From the NCBI GenBank assembly GCA_016719295.1, contig JADKAF010000001.1, forward strand, positions 1,736,001 to 1,800,000: a stretch of 64,000 nucleotides of DNA, written 5' to 3'. The position numbers and the translations under genes are program-made. Origin of the DNA: Planctomycetota bacterium. GTDB lineage: Bacteria; Planctomycetota; UBA1135; JADKAF01. Shown here one piece after another: positions 25,314 through 34,371 of this stretch. Each line of letters starts with the position of its first letter. Within the stretch, counting starts at the first letter, position 1. The notes beneath the pieces were generated by a model, which did no database searches, was not told where the DNA came from, and saw only the letters and a program-made list of their open reading frames with translations.

Positions 25314-26264
25314 TCAGAGCTTGCCCCCCGCGGCGAGCTTCGCCTGGAAGTAGGCGAGCGTCTTCTCGAGCCCGACCTCGAGCGGGACCAAGGGCTCCCA
25401 TCCCAGGATGCGCCGCGCCTTCGCGATGTCGGGCTGGCGCACCTTCGGATCGTCGACCGGCAGCGGCTTGAAGACGATCTTGCTCTTGCTGCCGGTGAGC
25501 TTCACCACGGCCTTCGCGAAGTCGAGGATCGTCATCTCGGCGGGGTTGCCGATGTTCGTCGGGAAGACCTCCGAGGACATCAGCAGGCGGAAGATGCCTT
25601 CGACGAGATCGGAGACGAAGCAGAAGGAGCGCGTCTGCGAGCCGTCGCCGAAGACGGTGACGTCTTCGCCGCGCAGCGCCTGGCTCATGAAGGCCGGCAG
25701 CGCGCGCCCGTCGTTCAGGCGCATCCGCGGGCCGTAGGTGTTGAAGATGCGCACGATGCGCGTCTCGACACCGTGGTAGCGATGGTAGGCCATCGTCATC
25801 GCCTCGGCGAAGCGCTTGGCCTCGTCGTAGACCCCGCGCGGGCCGACGGGGTTCACGTTGCCCCAGTAGGTCTCGGGCTGCGGGTGGATCTGCGGATCGC
25901 CGTAGGTCTCCGAGGTGGACGCGAGCAGGTAGCGCGCCTTCTTGTCCTTGGCGAGACCGAGCGTCTTGTGCGTTCCGAGCGAGCCGACCTTCAGGGTCTG
26001 GATCGGGAGCTCGAGGTAGTCGATCGGGCTCGCGGGCGAGGCGAAGTGCAGGATGTAGTCGAGGCCGCCGGCGACGTGCACGTAGTTCGTGACATCGTGC
26101 TTCACGAAGGTGAAGCCACTGTTGCCGAAGAGGTGCTCGACGTTCGCAAGGTCCCCCGTGATGAGGTTGTCCATGCAGATGACGTCGATCCCCCGCGAGA
26201 GCATGAGCTCGCAGAGATGCGATCCGAGGAACCCGGCTCCGCCGGTGATCAAGGCGCGAGGCAT
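25314..26264 (-). CDS. uxs: UDP-glucuronate decarboxylase (UDP-xylose synthase)
   Basis: 316 aa extended SDR. ALITGGAGFLGSHLCELML binds NAD; CMDNLITGDLANVEHLF, HFASPASPIDYLELPIQTLK, STSETYGDPQIHPQ (with the conserved Glu), the Tyr-x3-Lys in GVYDEAKRFAEA, and RIFNTYGPRMRLNDGRALPAF are all diagnostic of UXS. It makes UDP-xylose from UDP-glucuronate. It lies 57 nt upstream of glmS on the same strand. No clear UDP-glucose 6-dehydrogenase is in the window, unless the neighbouring dehydrogenase also accepts UDP-glucose. Confidence 0.92.
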   Translation of the reverse strand: MPRALITGGAGFLGSHLCELMLSRGIDVICMDNLITGDLANVEHLFGNSGFTFVKHDVTNYVHVAGGLDYILHFASPASPIDYLELPIQTLKVGSLGTHKTLGLAKDKKARYLLASTSETYGDPQIHPQPETYWGNVNPVGPRGVYDEAKRFAEAMTMAYHRYHGVETRIVRIFNTYGPRMRLNDGRALPAFMSQALRGEDVTVFGDGSQTRSFCFVSDLVEGIFRLLMSSEVFPTNIGNPAEMTILDFAKAVVKLTGSKSKIVFKPLPVDDPKVRQPDIAKARRILGWEPLVPLEVGLEKTLAYFQAKLAAGGKL

Positions 26265-26417
26265 TCCAACTTCCCTTCGCCGGGCCCGGCGCGGGCACGG
26301 CGCAGATGCGCGGCGACGCAGAGTCTGCGCCGCCTTCGTTTCGGCCAGTGAGTGATCCCTACGTGGGGCGGATCCGAGTTTCGGGAGGCGAGCCCCCCTC
26401 TTCAGCGCGCCCCTACT

Positions 26418-27488
26418 TCAGCGCGCGAGAGGCACTCCGTGCAGCGGGCGCACGCGCGCGCTCTCGCCTGGCTCGAGCGCCAGCTCGGCGCTCGCAGCCC
26501 AAGCGCGACCGCTGGCGCCCAGCGCCTCGATCTCCACGGTCTCTCCCTCGACGCGCAAGCGCGCGCCGTCGCCGGCGCGAACGCGCAGACCTCCCGCAGT
26601 CTCGCTGGCGAGGAGCGCGGCGGTCGGCGGCAGGCCGGCGTTCTCCAGTCCGCGAAGCACCGGGAAGTCGACGCACTCGCCGGGTCCCAGAGTGACATCG
26701 CCGGAGATGTGAGCCACGAGGAGCGGGAGCGATCCGCGGTTCTTGACGCGCACGTAGCGACCGGCGCGGTAGTCCGTCGCGACGAAGCGCAGCCGCGGCG
26801 CCTCGCTCGAACGCGCCCCCTCCGGCGCGCCTTCGCTCGCCGCCAGGGTCAAAGCAGGCGCGGAGCCGCCCGGCTTCAGCAGCTCGAGCAGCGGCGAGGG
26901 CAGCGCCTCCGGTCCGGGGGGCGCCGGCTTCTGGTCGGGTTCCGATGCGCGTTCGGCCGCGGCGCTCTGCGGAGCGGCCCCGACCAACGCGCCCCCCGGC
27001 AAGCGCAGGCGCGCCGATGGCTCGAGGTCCGCCGACACGCGCTCCAAGGCGCTGAGGTAGAGCAAGCTGCCGGTCTGCGTCGCGTCCTCGACGAGAGCGG
27101 TGCAGCGGTTGTGCAGGATCACCACCGAGCCTTCGCCGAACTGGAGCTGTGCGCGCGACGCGCTGTAGCTCAGCACATAGGCCCCCGGCGAGACCTCCGC
27201 CCGATTCTCGTAGAAGCTGAGCCGCGCCATGCCGCGCGAGCCGGCGGGCCGATAATCGACCGTCCCGCCCTGGAAGCGCAGGTCGACCTGGGCGATGGGC
27301 AAGCCGCCCTCGCGCGGCACGGGTGCCTCGATGCTCGGCGGCGGGAAGCCGCCTTCCCCGTGATGCGAAGGCGCGTCGTAGGCGTACCACTGCACGCAGC
27401 TCGACGCGGCGAGAGCGCCGACGCAGGCCGCGGCCAGCAAGGCGCGCCGCGGAGCGCGCGGCGCGGAGGGATCATTCGCGTGGCTCAT
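26418..27488 (-). CDS. Lipoprotein of unknown function
   Basis: 356 aa from ATG 27488; GTG 27515 and ATG 27497 are alternative starts and none has a clear ribosome site. A basic N-terminus (RAPRRALLAAACVGALAASSC) ends in a lipobox, so Cys is likely lipidated. The mature part has a FecR-like beta stretch (YVLSYSASRAQLQFGEGSVV, HNRCTALVEDATQTGSLLYL), a Pro/Ala-rich linker (~175-220) and a second beta domain (RYVRVKNRGSLPLLVAHISG). I do not recognise a named family. It sits between accC and uxs, 127 and 153 nt away, so it may be separately expressed. Confidence 0.6.
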   Translation of the reverse strand: MSHANDPSAPRAPRRALLAAACVGALAASSCVQWYAYDAPSHHGEGGFPPPSIEAPVPREGGLPIAQVDLRFQGGTVDYRPAGSRGMARLSFYENRAEVSPGAYVLSYSASRAQLQFGEGSVVILHNRCTALVEDATQTGSLLYLSALERVSADLEPSARLRLPGGALVGAAPQSAAAERASEPDQKPAPPGPEALPSPLLELLKPGGSAPALTLAASEGAPEGARSSEAPRLRFVATDYRAGRYVRVKNRGSLPLLVAHISGDVTLGPGECVDFPVLRGLENAGLPPTAALLASETAGGLRVRAGDGARLRVEGETVEIEALGASGRAWAASAELALEPGESARVRPLHGVPLAR

Positions 27489-27615
27489 GCAGGGCATAGG
27501 TGCGCTCGGGAGCACTTCGGCCGGTCTTCCATCGGCGCGAGCCGCGCGGAGCTGAACCTCGCGGTCGCGCGGCCGCCCCGAAAGCAGCTTCGCGCCCCCT
27601 TCCGCGCGTTCGCGC

Positions 27616-28962
27616 TCAGCGCGGCATCAGCACCCGCTCGATGAAGCCGGTATCGACGCGCCCGGCGAGGAAGTCGGGGTGCTGCATGATCCGCTGGTGC
27701 AGCGGGATGATCGTCTTCACGCCGCCGACCTCGAACTCCTCGAGGGCGTTCGCCATCGCATGGATCGCCTGTCGCCGCGTCGGGCGATAGACGATCAGCT
27801 TCCCGATCATCGAATCGTAGTTCGGGGGGATCCGGTAGCCCGCGTGCGCGTGCGAATCGAAGCGCACTCCCGGACCGCCGGGCGCGACGAAGCGCTCGAT
27901 CCGGCCTGGCGAGGGGCGGAAGCCCGCATCGGGGTCCTCGGCGTTGATGCGGCATTCGATGGCGTGCCCGCGGAGCTGGACGTCCTTCTGGTGGAAGCCC
28001 AGGTGCTCGCCCGCGGCCACGCGGAGCTGCTGCTGCACGAGGTCGATCCCCGTCACCATCTCGGTCACCGGGTGCTCGACCTGGATGCGCGCGTTCACCT
28101 CGATGAAGTAGAAGTTGCGCTCCTTGTCGACCAGGAACTCGACCGTGCCGGCGTTGTAGTAGCCGGCGGCGCGCGCGACCGCGACGGCCGCCTCCCCCAT
28201 CTGGCGACGGAGGTCCTCGTCGAGGATCGGCGACGGCGACTCTTCGACGACCTTCTGGTGTCGCCGTTGCAGCGAGCAATCGCGCTCGCCGAGGTGCAGC
28301 AGGTTTCCGTGCTCGTCGCCGAGGATCTGGATCTCGACGTGGCGCGGCTCGACGATCAGCTTCTCCAGGTAGACCGTCGAGTCCTTGAAAGCCGCCTCGG
28401 CCTCCGCGCGCGCCTGGTGGTAGCCGTTCACCAGGCTGATCTCGTTGTGCGCGACGCGCATGCCGCGCCCGCCACCACCGGCCGCGGCCTTGATGATGAC
28501 GGGATAGCCGATCTTCCGAGCGGTGATCAGCGCTTCTTCCTCGGTGATCACCGGTCCATCGGAGCCCGGCACGGTGGGGACGCCGGCCTCCGCGGCGATC
28601 TCTCGCGCACGCGTCTTGTTGCCGAGCGAGGCGATCGTCTCGGGGCTGGGCCCGATGAACTTGATCTTGCAGCTCTGACAGACCTCGGCGAAGTGCGCGT
28701 TCTCGGAGAGGAAGCCGAAGCCGGGGTGGATCGCCTCGACATCGGCGATCTCCGCCGCCGCGATGATGCTCGGGATGTCGAGATACGACTTCGCGCTCGG
28801 CGCAGGCCCGATGCAGATCGCCTGATCGGCGAAGCGCAGATAGGCGGCCTCCTCGTCGGCCTTGGAGTAGACGCAGACGGTTTCGATGCCGAGCTCGCGA
28901 CAGGCGCGCATGACGCGCAGAGCGATCTCGCCGCGGTTGGCGATCAGGACCCTTCGGAACAT
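27616..28962 (-). CDS. accC: Acetyl-CoA carboxylase, biotin carboxylase subunit
   Basis: 448 aa. MFRRVLIANRGEIALRVMRA start, ATP-grasp glycine loop KAAAGGGGRGMRVAH, GERDCSLQRRHQKVVEESPS, VEFLVDKERNFYFIEVNARI, EHPVTEMVTGIDLV and the C-terminal domain GHAIECRINAEDP. It carboxylates the biotin of AccB using ATP and bicarbonate, the first step of fatty-acid synthesis. Length equals the E. coli protein (449 aa). It lies 19 nt downstream of accB on the same strand, the standard accBC operon. Confidence 0.97.
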   Translation of the reverse strand: MFRRVLIANRGEIALRVMRACRELGIETVCVYSKADEEAAYLRFADQAICIGPAPSAKSYLDIPSIIAAAEIADVEAIHPGFGFLSENAHFAEVCQSCKIKFIGPSPETIASLGNKTRAREIAAEAGVPTVPGSDGPVITEEEALITARKIGYPVIIKAAAGGGGRGMRVAHNEISLVNGYHQARAEAEAAFKDSTVYLEKLIVEPRHVEIQILGDEHGNLLHLGERDCSLQRRHQKVVEESPSPILDEDLRRQMGEAAVAVARAAGYYNAGTVEFLVDKERNFYFIEVNARIQVEHPVTEMVTGIDLVQQQLRVAAGEHLGFHQKDVQLRGHAIECRINAEDPDAGFRPSPGRIERFVAPGGPGVRFDSHAHAGYRIPPNYDSMIGKLIVYRPTRRQAIHAMANALEEFEVGGVKTIIPLHQRIMQHPDFLAGRVDTGFIERVLMPR

Positions 28963-28981
28963 GGTGGGGCTCAGACTCCGT

Positions 28982-29467
28982 TCACGCGGGGCGGATCAGG
29001 AACAGCGGTTGGCCGAACTCGACCGGCGCTCCGTTCTCGACCAAGACCTTGGCGATCTCGCCGCCGGTCTCGGCCTTGATCTCGTTCATCACCTTCATGG
29101 CCTCGATGATGCAGAGAGTGGTGTCGGGGTTCACTCGCGAGCCCGCCTGGACGAAGGCCTCGCGATCGGGCGAGGGCGAGCGATAGAACGTTCCCACCAT
29201 CGGCGAGAGGAAGGGCACGAGGCCGGACTCCGCGGCAGGCACGGCGGCGGCCGGAGCGGCGGCCGCCGCAGCGGTCGCCGCCGGAGCGGCGGCCGGCATC
29301 GCCATCGGCGCCGCAGCCATCTGCGGCAGGGCGACGTATTCGCGGCCCTTCGAGGGCGCGATCTTCCTCAGGCGAATCCGGATCCCCTCTTCCTCGACGA
29401 GGATCTCGCCGAGTTCGGAATCGCGCAGGATCTTGGCAAGCTGTTGGATCTTCTCGTGCAGTTCCAT
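28982..29467 (-). CDS. accB: Acetyl-CoA carboxylase, biotin carboxyl carrier protein
   Basis: 161 aa from ATG 29467 with GGAG upstream. N-terminal helix MELHEKIQQLAKILRDSEL; a flexible Ala/Pro/Met linker (residues ~50-80, almost only Ala and Pro); then the biotinyl domain SPMVGTFYRSPSPDREAFV with the biotinylated lysine in IIEAMKVMNEI. The carrier shuttles carboxyl-biotin between AccC and the carboxyltransferase (accA/accD not in window). Directly upstream of accC. Confidence 0.96.
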   Translation of the reverse strand: MELHEKIQQLAKILRDSELGEILVEEEGIRIRLRKIAPSKGREYVALPQMAAAPMAMPAAAPAATAAAAAAPAAAVPAAESGLVPFLSPMVGTFYRSPSPDREAFVQAGSRVNPDTTLCIIEAMKVMNEIKAETGGEIAKVLVENGAPVEFGQPLFLIRPA

Positions 29468-29673
29468 CCGCAGACTCCGGCGGTGCGCGGTGAACGGAGG
29501 AGGCGCAGACGCACGCCCTGCTGGGCGTCTCGGCGCGACGGTGCGATGCGCGGGATGCACCTCGTTCCCGAAGTGCGGCGGCTCCGCGCGGAGCGCATGG
29601 TGGCAGAGGCCGCGCGCTTTCTCCAGAGCCGAGGCGGCGACGCCTCGAAGGAAGGGCGGTGCTCGGCGGCTCG

Positions 29674-30162
29674 TCAGGCGCCGTCGGCGGCCCGCCACTC
29701 GCCCGACTTGCCGCCGCTCTTCGCGAGGAGGCGCAGACCGTCGATGCGAATGCCTTTGTCGAGCGCCTTGGTCATGTCGTAGACCGTGAGCGCGGCGAGG
29801 GCCGCTCCGGTCAGCGCCTCCATCTCGACGCCGGTGCGCGCCTCGGTGCGCGCGGTGCAGAGCACGCGCAGCTCGTCCTCGCCGCGGAGCTCGAACTCCA
29901 CCGCGACGCGATCGAGCGGCAGGGTATGGCAGAGCGGAATCAGGTCTGCGCAGCGCTTGGCCGCCTGGATACCGGCCACTCTCGCGACGCCGAGGATCGA
30001 GCCCTTGCCGGCTTCCCCCGCGAACGCGCGCGCGCGCACCCCCGCGGGGAAGCGCAGGAAGGCCTCGGCGGTCGCGCTGCGCGAGGTCGCGCGCTTCCCC
30101 GAGACGTCCACCATCGCGGCTTCTCCTTCAGCGTCGAGGTGGGTCGGACGATCGTGATCCAT
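29674..30162 (-). CDS. moaC: Cyclic pyranopterin monophosphate synthase
   Basis: 162 aa. LTH-like N-terminus (PTHLDAEGEAAMVDVSGK), KGSILGVARVAGIQAAKRCADLIPLCHTLPLD (with the active-site His in LCHTLPL), ARTGVEMEALTGAALAALTVYDMTKALDKG (Asp and Lys of DMTK). It acts after MoaA in molybdopterin synthesis and implies molybdenum or tungsten enzymes in this organism. Start ATG 30162 gives nearly the E. coli length (161 aa). Read away from the S41 protease gene; 206 nt separate it from accB. No other moa gene is adjacent. Confidence 0.96.
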   Translation of the reverse strand: MDHDRPTHLDAEGEAAMVDVSGKRATSRSATAEAFLRFPAGVRARAFAGEAGKGSILGVARVAGIQAAKRCADLIPLCHTLPLDRVAVEFELRGEDELRVLCTARTEARTGVEMEALTGAALAALTVYDMTKALDKGIRIDGLRLLAKSGGKSGEWRAADGA

Positions 30163-30333
30163 GGGCGCCTGCGGCAAGCGTTTTCCCTTCCGGCCTTTGC
30201 GGAGGGCTGCGCGAGCCGTATGGAATACCGCAACCGCCCGCGCGAGGCGAGCGCGATGAAGCGCGCGCGCCTCCGACTCGGGCCGCCCCTCCACCGCGAG
30301 GGCCGGCCGGCGCGCACCCCTCGGGAACCCCTG

Positions 30334-32715
30334 ATGATGCCGATGCAAAAGACTCGCCTGCTTCGCTTCGCTCAGCTCTCCTTCGCGGCGCTCGCGGTCC
30401 TCGGCGCGCCTCAAGGCGCCGCACGAGCCCAAGAGGACCTCGGCGCCAAGCTCGCGCGGATCGCCGAGCGCGCGGCGAAGCGGGAGATCGAGCGTCTGCC
30501 CGAGCTCCAGGACGAGATCCTGGCCCTCTCCGATCCGGCCGGGGTCCCGGCGGTGATCGAGGCGTTGCGCGCTGCGGGCAAGGAGGCGCCGGACCGCGCG
30601 AAGCTGATCTACGGCCAGAGCCTGCTGCGCCTGGCGAGCGCGGCCGCGCAGATCGACGATGCCGCTGGCCTGCTGCTCGGGGCGATCCACGGCGGCGTGG
30701 AGGACGGCGTCGGGAGCGCGGCGGCGCTCGCGCTGCGCGCGGACGTCGTGCGTTTCCAGGAGCAGACCAGCGAACGCGTCGGCGACGCCCTCGCCGAGAA
30801 GCTCTCGAAGGGCGAGCTGCCTGGCGCGACTCGCGTCGCCGCCTCCACCGCGCTCTTCGAGCTCGGCAAGCCGGCCCAGCAGCTCGAGGCCAAGGCCGAG
30901 CTGCGGCGCGTTCTCGAGAGCAGCGACGTGGCGCTCCGCGAGAGCGCGGTCCTCGCGCTGGCCGAGATCGGCGACGTCGACAGCGTGCGGAAGGACCTGG
31001 AGCGCATGCGCGACCGCGGCGGCGCAGCGGGTCAGGTCGCGCGCCTCTACCTCGAGATCGACGAGCGCGACCTCGTCTACCAGCGCACCATCGCCCAGCT
31101 CAGCGCGCGAATGAAGCGCGACGGCGCGGGCGAGACGCGCGGCATGGACGTCGCGAACGTGCAGCTCCTCAACCGCATCCGAGAGATGATCCAGACCCAG
31201 CATGTGCAGGGCGATCTCTGGGACGACAAGGAGCTCATCGAGGCCGCGGCGCGCGGCATGCTGAACGCGCTCGACCCGCACTCGACCTACATCAGCGGCG
31301 AGGAGTACAAGCGCTTCCTCTTCGACCTGAACCAGGACTACGGCGGCATCGGCGCCTTCGTCCAGACCTTGAACGGCATCTTCCAGATCACGCGCCCCAT
31401 CTACTCCGGCCCGGCTTATCAGGCAGGCCTGCGCTCGGGTGACGCGATCCTGGCGGTCGACGGCTGGGAGACGCAAGGCAAGGCGAACGACGACATCATC
31501 AAGCGCTTGAAGGGCGAGCCGGGAACGCCGGTCGTGGTGAAGGTCTTCCGCCCCGGCTTCGAGGAGCCGAAGGACTTCACGATCGTGCGGGATCAGATCC
31601 AGGTCCCGGTCATCCAGTACGAGCTATTCCCGGGCGGCATCGGCTACGTGGAGCTCGTCTCGTTCACCAGCAATGCCGCCGAGGAGCTGCGCCGCGCCAT
31701 CGCGGAGCTCTCGAAGCGCGGCATGCGCGGCCTCATCTTCGATCTGCGCAACAACAGCGGCGGCTTCCTCGAGGTTGCCGTCGAGGTCTCGAACGTCTTC
31801 CTCGCGCGCAACACGAAGGTCGTGCGCACGGTGAGCCGCGTCGAGGCGGAGAAGACGATGACGACGCGCGGTCGCCCGCTGGTGCCGGAGGGCCTGCCGG
31901 TCGCCGTGCTGATCAACGATCGCAGCGCCTCGGCGTCCGAGATCGTCGCGGGCGCGCTGCAGGACCACGGCCGCGCGGTGCTCGTCGGCGAGCGCAGCTA
32001 CGGCAAAGGCACCGTGCAGCAGCTCCTGCGTCTCTTCCAGGACGAGGAGTACACCGACAAGAACGACAACAACAAGTTCGACGAGTACGAGCCGTTCACG
32101 GACTCCAATCCCTACGGCACGGAGGGCGTCTACGACTACTCCCCGCGCGTGAAGATCACGACTTCGGAGTACTACTTGCCGAACGGCCGCTCGATCAACA
32201 CGCAGTACAACAAGGACGGCACGCTGAAGGACGAGGGCGGCATCAAGCCCGACATCGAGATCGAGAATGAGCGCTTGCCGATCTGGCAGCTCCAGGAGCT
32301 GGAGCAGCTCGTCAGCAAGGGCTCCTTCCGCAAGTATGTCGACGAGCAGTTCCCGAAGCACCGCGAGCTCTTCGTGAAGCTCGCCGAGGGCGATGCCCAC
32401 GACTCCTCGCGCTATCCCGAGTTCGACACCTTCTTCGACGGCCTCGGCGTGAAGACGCTCTCGAAGGACGACGTGCGCCGCTGGGTGCGCTTGAACGTGC
32501 GAGAGCGCGTGAGCGACGACCGCGGCAAGGTCTTCCCGGGCTATCGCTTCGATGGCGACTACGAGGAGGACATCCAGCTCCAGACCGCGCTCTCGAAGGT
32601 CTTCGAGAAGATCGGCGCGCGCTTGGAGGACATCCCCGAGTATGCGCGCATCCCGACGGAGCTCGCCGAGGCGGCGAAGCGCCGCGAGGCGGAGCAGAAG
32701 GAGAAGAAGGGCTGA
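30334..32715 (+). CDS. S41 (CtpA/Prc-like) carboxy-terminal processing protease with EF-hand-like insert
   Basis: 793 aa; starts at 30334 or the adjacent ATG 30337, with GGGA upstream. Signal peptide through ARAQ (~31). Residues ~35-270 are helical HEAT-like repeats. The PDZ domain (~335-420) has GIGAFVQTLNGIFQIT and SGPAYQAGLRSGDAILAVDG. The S41 core has catalytic Ser533 in RSASASEIVAGALQDHG and Lys558 in GERSYGKGTVQ, 25 residues apart as in Prc. A loop at 575-586 (DKNDNNKFDEYE) fits the EF-hand spacing and sits just after the catalytic Lys. Periplasmic processing or degradation of envelope proteins is expected. A hairpin follows at 32768. Confidence 0.9.
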   Translation: MMPMQKTRLLRFAQLSFAALAVLGAPQGAARAQEDLGAKLARIAERAAKREIERLPELQDEILALSDPAGVPAVIEALRAAGKEAPDRAKLIYGQSLLRLASAAAQIDDAAGLLLGAIHGGVEDGVGSAAALALRADVVRFQEQTSERVGDALAEKLSKGELPGATRVAASTALFELGKPAQQLEAKAELRRVLESSDVALRESAVLALAEIGDVDSVRKDLERMRDRGGAAGQVARLYLEIDERDLVYQRTIAQLSARMKRDGAGETRGMDVANVQLLNRIREMIQTQHVQGDLWDDKELIEAAARGMLNALDPHSTYISGEEYKRFLFDLNQDYGGIGAFVQTLNGIFQITRPIYSGPAYQAGLRSGDAILAVDGWETQGKANDDIIKRLKGEPGTPVVVKVFRPGFEEPKDFTIVRDQIQVPVIQYELFPGGIGYVELVSFTSNAAEELRRAIAELSKRGMRGLIFDLRNNSGGFLEVAVEVSNVFLARNTKVVRTVSRVEAEKTMTTRGRPLVPEGLPVAVLINDRSASASEIVAGALQDHGRAVLVGERSYGKGTVQQLLRLFQDEEYTDKNDNNKFDEYEPFTDSNPYGTEGVYDYSPRVKITTSEYYLPNGRSINTQYNKDGTLKDEGGIKPDIEIENERLPIWQLQELEQLVSKGSFRKYVDEQFPKHRELFVKLAEGDAHDSSRYPEFDTFFDGLGVKTLSKDDVRRWVRLNVRERVSDDRGKVFPGYRFDGDYEEDIQLQTALSKVFEKIGARLEDIPEYARIPTELAEAAKRREAEQKEKKG

Positions 32716-32767
32716 GCACGAACGCGCGTCTCGACGATCGGTGAACGAAGCCGGTCCGGTCGAGAGG

Positions 32768-32805
32768 GAGCGCCGCGCGGAGCCAAGAGCTCCGACGCGG
32801 CGCTC
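32768..32805 (+). terminator. Terminator-like hairpin after the S41 protease
   Basis: Inverted repeat of about 15 bp (32769-32783 with 32789-32804, one bulge) with a 5-nt loop CAAGA, 53 nt after the protease stop and before the convergent Minf_1886-like gene. There is no long T-run. Confidence 0.5.
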
Positions 32806-32853
32806 GCGCATTCCGCGAGGTGCTAGCACTCCTCGCGCGAGACGGCGAGCTGG

Positions 32854-33267
32854 CTATGGCGCGCCGCCGAGCCGGCTCGGCAGCCGCACGCGATACCCGC
32901 TCTCCAGCGCGTCGCGGAAGTCGAAGCCGCGCGCGAAGTCGTCGAGCGAATCGCTCTCCTGGCGCGAGAGGAGCTGCGCTTCCACGAGGTGGAAGACGAT
33001 CGCGCCGAAGTCCTCGCTGCGGCGCACGCCCCAGAGCTTCAGCACGGTGCGCGCGAGCGGTCCGAAGTACTCGAGCGCGTAGTCCTTGAGGCCCTCGAGC
33101 AGCTCGTGGCCGCTCACGTGGCGATGTGGCTCCGACTTGTCGCGTCGACCGAGCTGGTCCACGGTCCAGCCGAGGCCCTCCAGCACCAAGCCGTAGGCCT
33201 AGGGGTCGTAGCGACCGTGCTTCCGGGCGATGCGCCGGATCTGCTCTTCTTGCTGGGCGAGATCCAT
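32854..33267 (-). pseudogene. Minf_1886-family protein interrupted by an amber codon
   Basis: From ATG 33267 the frame reads MDLAQQEEQIRRIARKHGRYDP, then TAG (33201-33199) as codon 23. It then continues without another stop through AYGLVLEGLGWTVDQLGR, HRHVSGHELLEGLKDYALEY, FGPLARTVLKLWGVRRSEDF and GAIVFHLVEAQLLSRQESDS to 32854. Both sides match the Minf_1886 family, where a Glu or similar residue stands before AY, so a GAG-to-TAG change is the simplest explanation. Translation could restart at GTG 33189 to give a 111-aa form. It may be a real nonsense mutation, an assembly error or readthrough. Function of the family is unknown. It lies 51 nt after holB. Confidence 0.75.
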
Positions 33268-33318
33268 GTCTCACGCGCGCCGCGCGACGGCACGCCGATT
33301 CCTGTAGCCATCAGGGAG

Positions 33319-34371
33319 TCAACACTGCGCCGCGGCGCGAGGCAAGCCGGCGGCCCAGAGCTCGAACACGAGCTCCGGAGTCACCATCGCGTCGAGATCG
33401 TCGAGCGCCCGCAGACCGAGCTCGGCCCAGCGCTGGCAGCTCCCGATGAGCGCCTGGCGCCGCAGGGCGTCTTCGCTGCTCGCCGCGGACGCGGAGGCGT
33501 CCTCCGCTCCGACGCCGCAGCCCTCGCGCAGCTCGCGTCCGACGAGCAGGAGGGTGAGCTGGAAGAGCTCCCGCAGGCGCTCCTTGCGCTCCTCCCGCGT
33601 GCCCTCCGCGCGTCCCCCGGTATCGAGGCCCGGCAGCAGCTCGCGGAGCTCCGCCGGGGCCGGCACGCCCGAGTGGATCCAGCCGGAGAGGGTCGCGCGC
33701 TCGGAGAAGAGCTCCGAGGAGAGCAGCTCGAGCGCCGCGCCGGGCGAGCCGTCGGCGAGGGCCAGCGCCTCTCGCAGGACGAGCTCCGGCTCCGCTCCCG
33801 CGTTCTCGCGCGCGAGGACGGCGAGGCCTTCTTCCGGCGCGAGGCGCCCGAAACGCAGCAGCCGCGCGCGCGAGAGGATCGTCGGCAGGAGCGCCGTCTC
33901 GGTGGTCGTCACGAGGACGAGGCACGCGCCCGCGGGCGGCTCCTCCAGGGTCTTCAGCAGCGAGTTCTGCGCTTCCTCGCTCAAGCGCTCGGCGCCGTCG
34001 ATCACCACGCCGCGCCGCCTCGAGAGCTTGGGCTCGAGGTCGAAGACCTCGACGACCTCGCTGCGCACCGCGGTGATCTCGAGCCGACCGCTGCGGCTCT
34101 CCTCCCGCGGCACGCGGTGCAGGTCCGGATGCTTCTCGCGCTCCGTGGCGCGACACGCGACGCATCGGCCGCACGCGCTACCGTCCGCGCCTCGCGCGAA
34201 GCAGAGGAACGCGCGGAGGAACGCGAGAGCCAAGGTGCGCTTCCCCACTCCCGGCGGCCCGGCGAAGAGGTAGCACGGCGCGCAGCGATCCGTCGCCAGG
34301 GCGCGCGCGAGCGAAGCGGCTATGCCAACGTGCCCCACCACATCCTGGAGCTCGAGCGCGGAGAGGCTCAT
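33319..34371 (-). CDS. holB: DNA polymerase III delta' subunit
   Basis: 350 aa, ATG 34371 overlapping the tmk stop (ATGA). AAA+ clamp-loader features: LFAGPPGVGKRTLALAF (Walker A), a four-Cys zinc module (Cys before ARG, then CGRCVAC), VVIDGAERLSEEAQNSLLKTLEEPP (Walker B and sensor region) and TTTETALLPTILSRARLLRF (SRC-like motif). Delta' is part of the clamp loader that puts the beta clamp on DNA. tmk-holB pairing is common in bacteria. The C-terminal collar domain is weakly conserved, as usual. Confidence 0.9.
   Translation of the reverse strand: MSLSALELQDVVGHVGIAASLARALATDRCAPCYLFAGPPGVGKRTLALAFLRAFLCFARGADGSACGRCVACRATEREKHPDLHRVPREESRSGRLEITAVRSEVVEVFDLEPKLSRRRGVVIDGAERLSEEAQNSLLKTLEEPPAGACLVLVTTTETALLPTILSRARLLRFGRLAPEEGLAVLARENAGAEPELVLREALALADGSPGAALELLSSELFSERATLSGWIHSGVPAPAELRELLPGLDTGGRAEGTREERKERLRELFQLTLLLVGRELREGCGVGAEDASASAASSEDALRRQALIGSCQRWAELGLRALDDLDAMVTPELVFELWAAGLPRAAAQC

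Noticed and set aside
26265..26417. A fifth copy of the dispersed repeat in the gap after the lipoprotein gene
   Set aside because: Only about ten bases (ACGAAGGCGG on one strand) agree, which is expected by chance in this GC-rich sequence.
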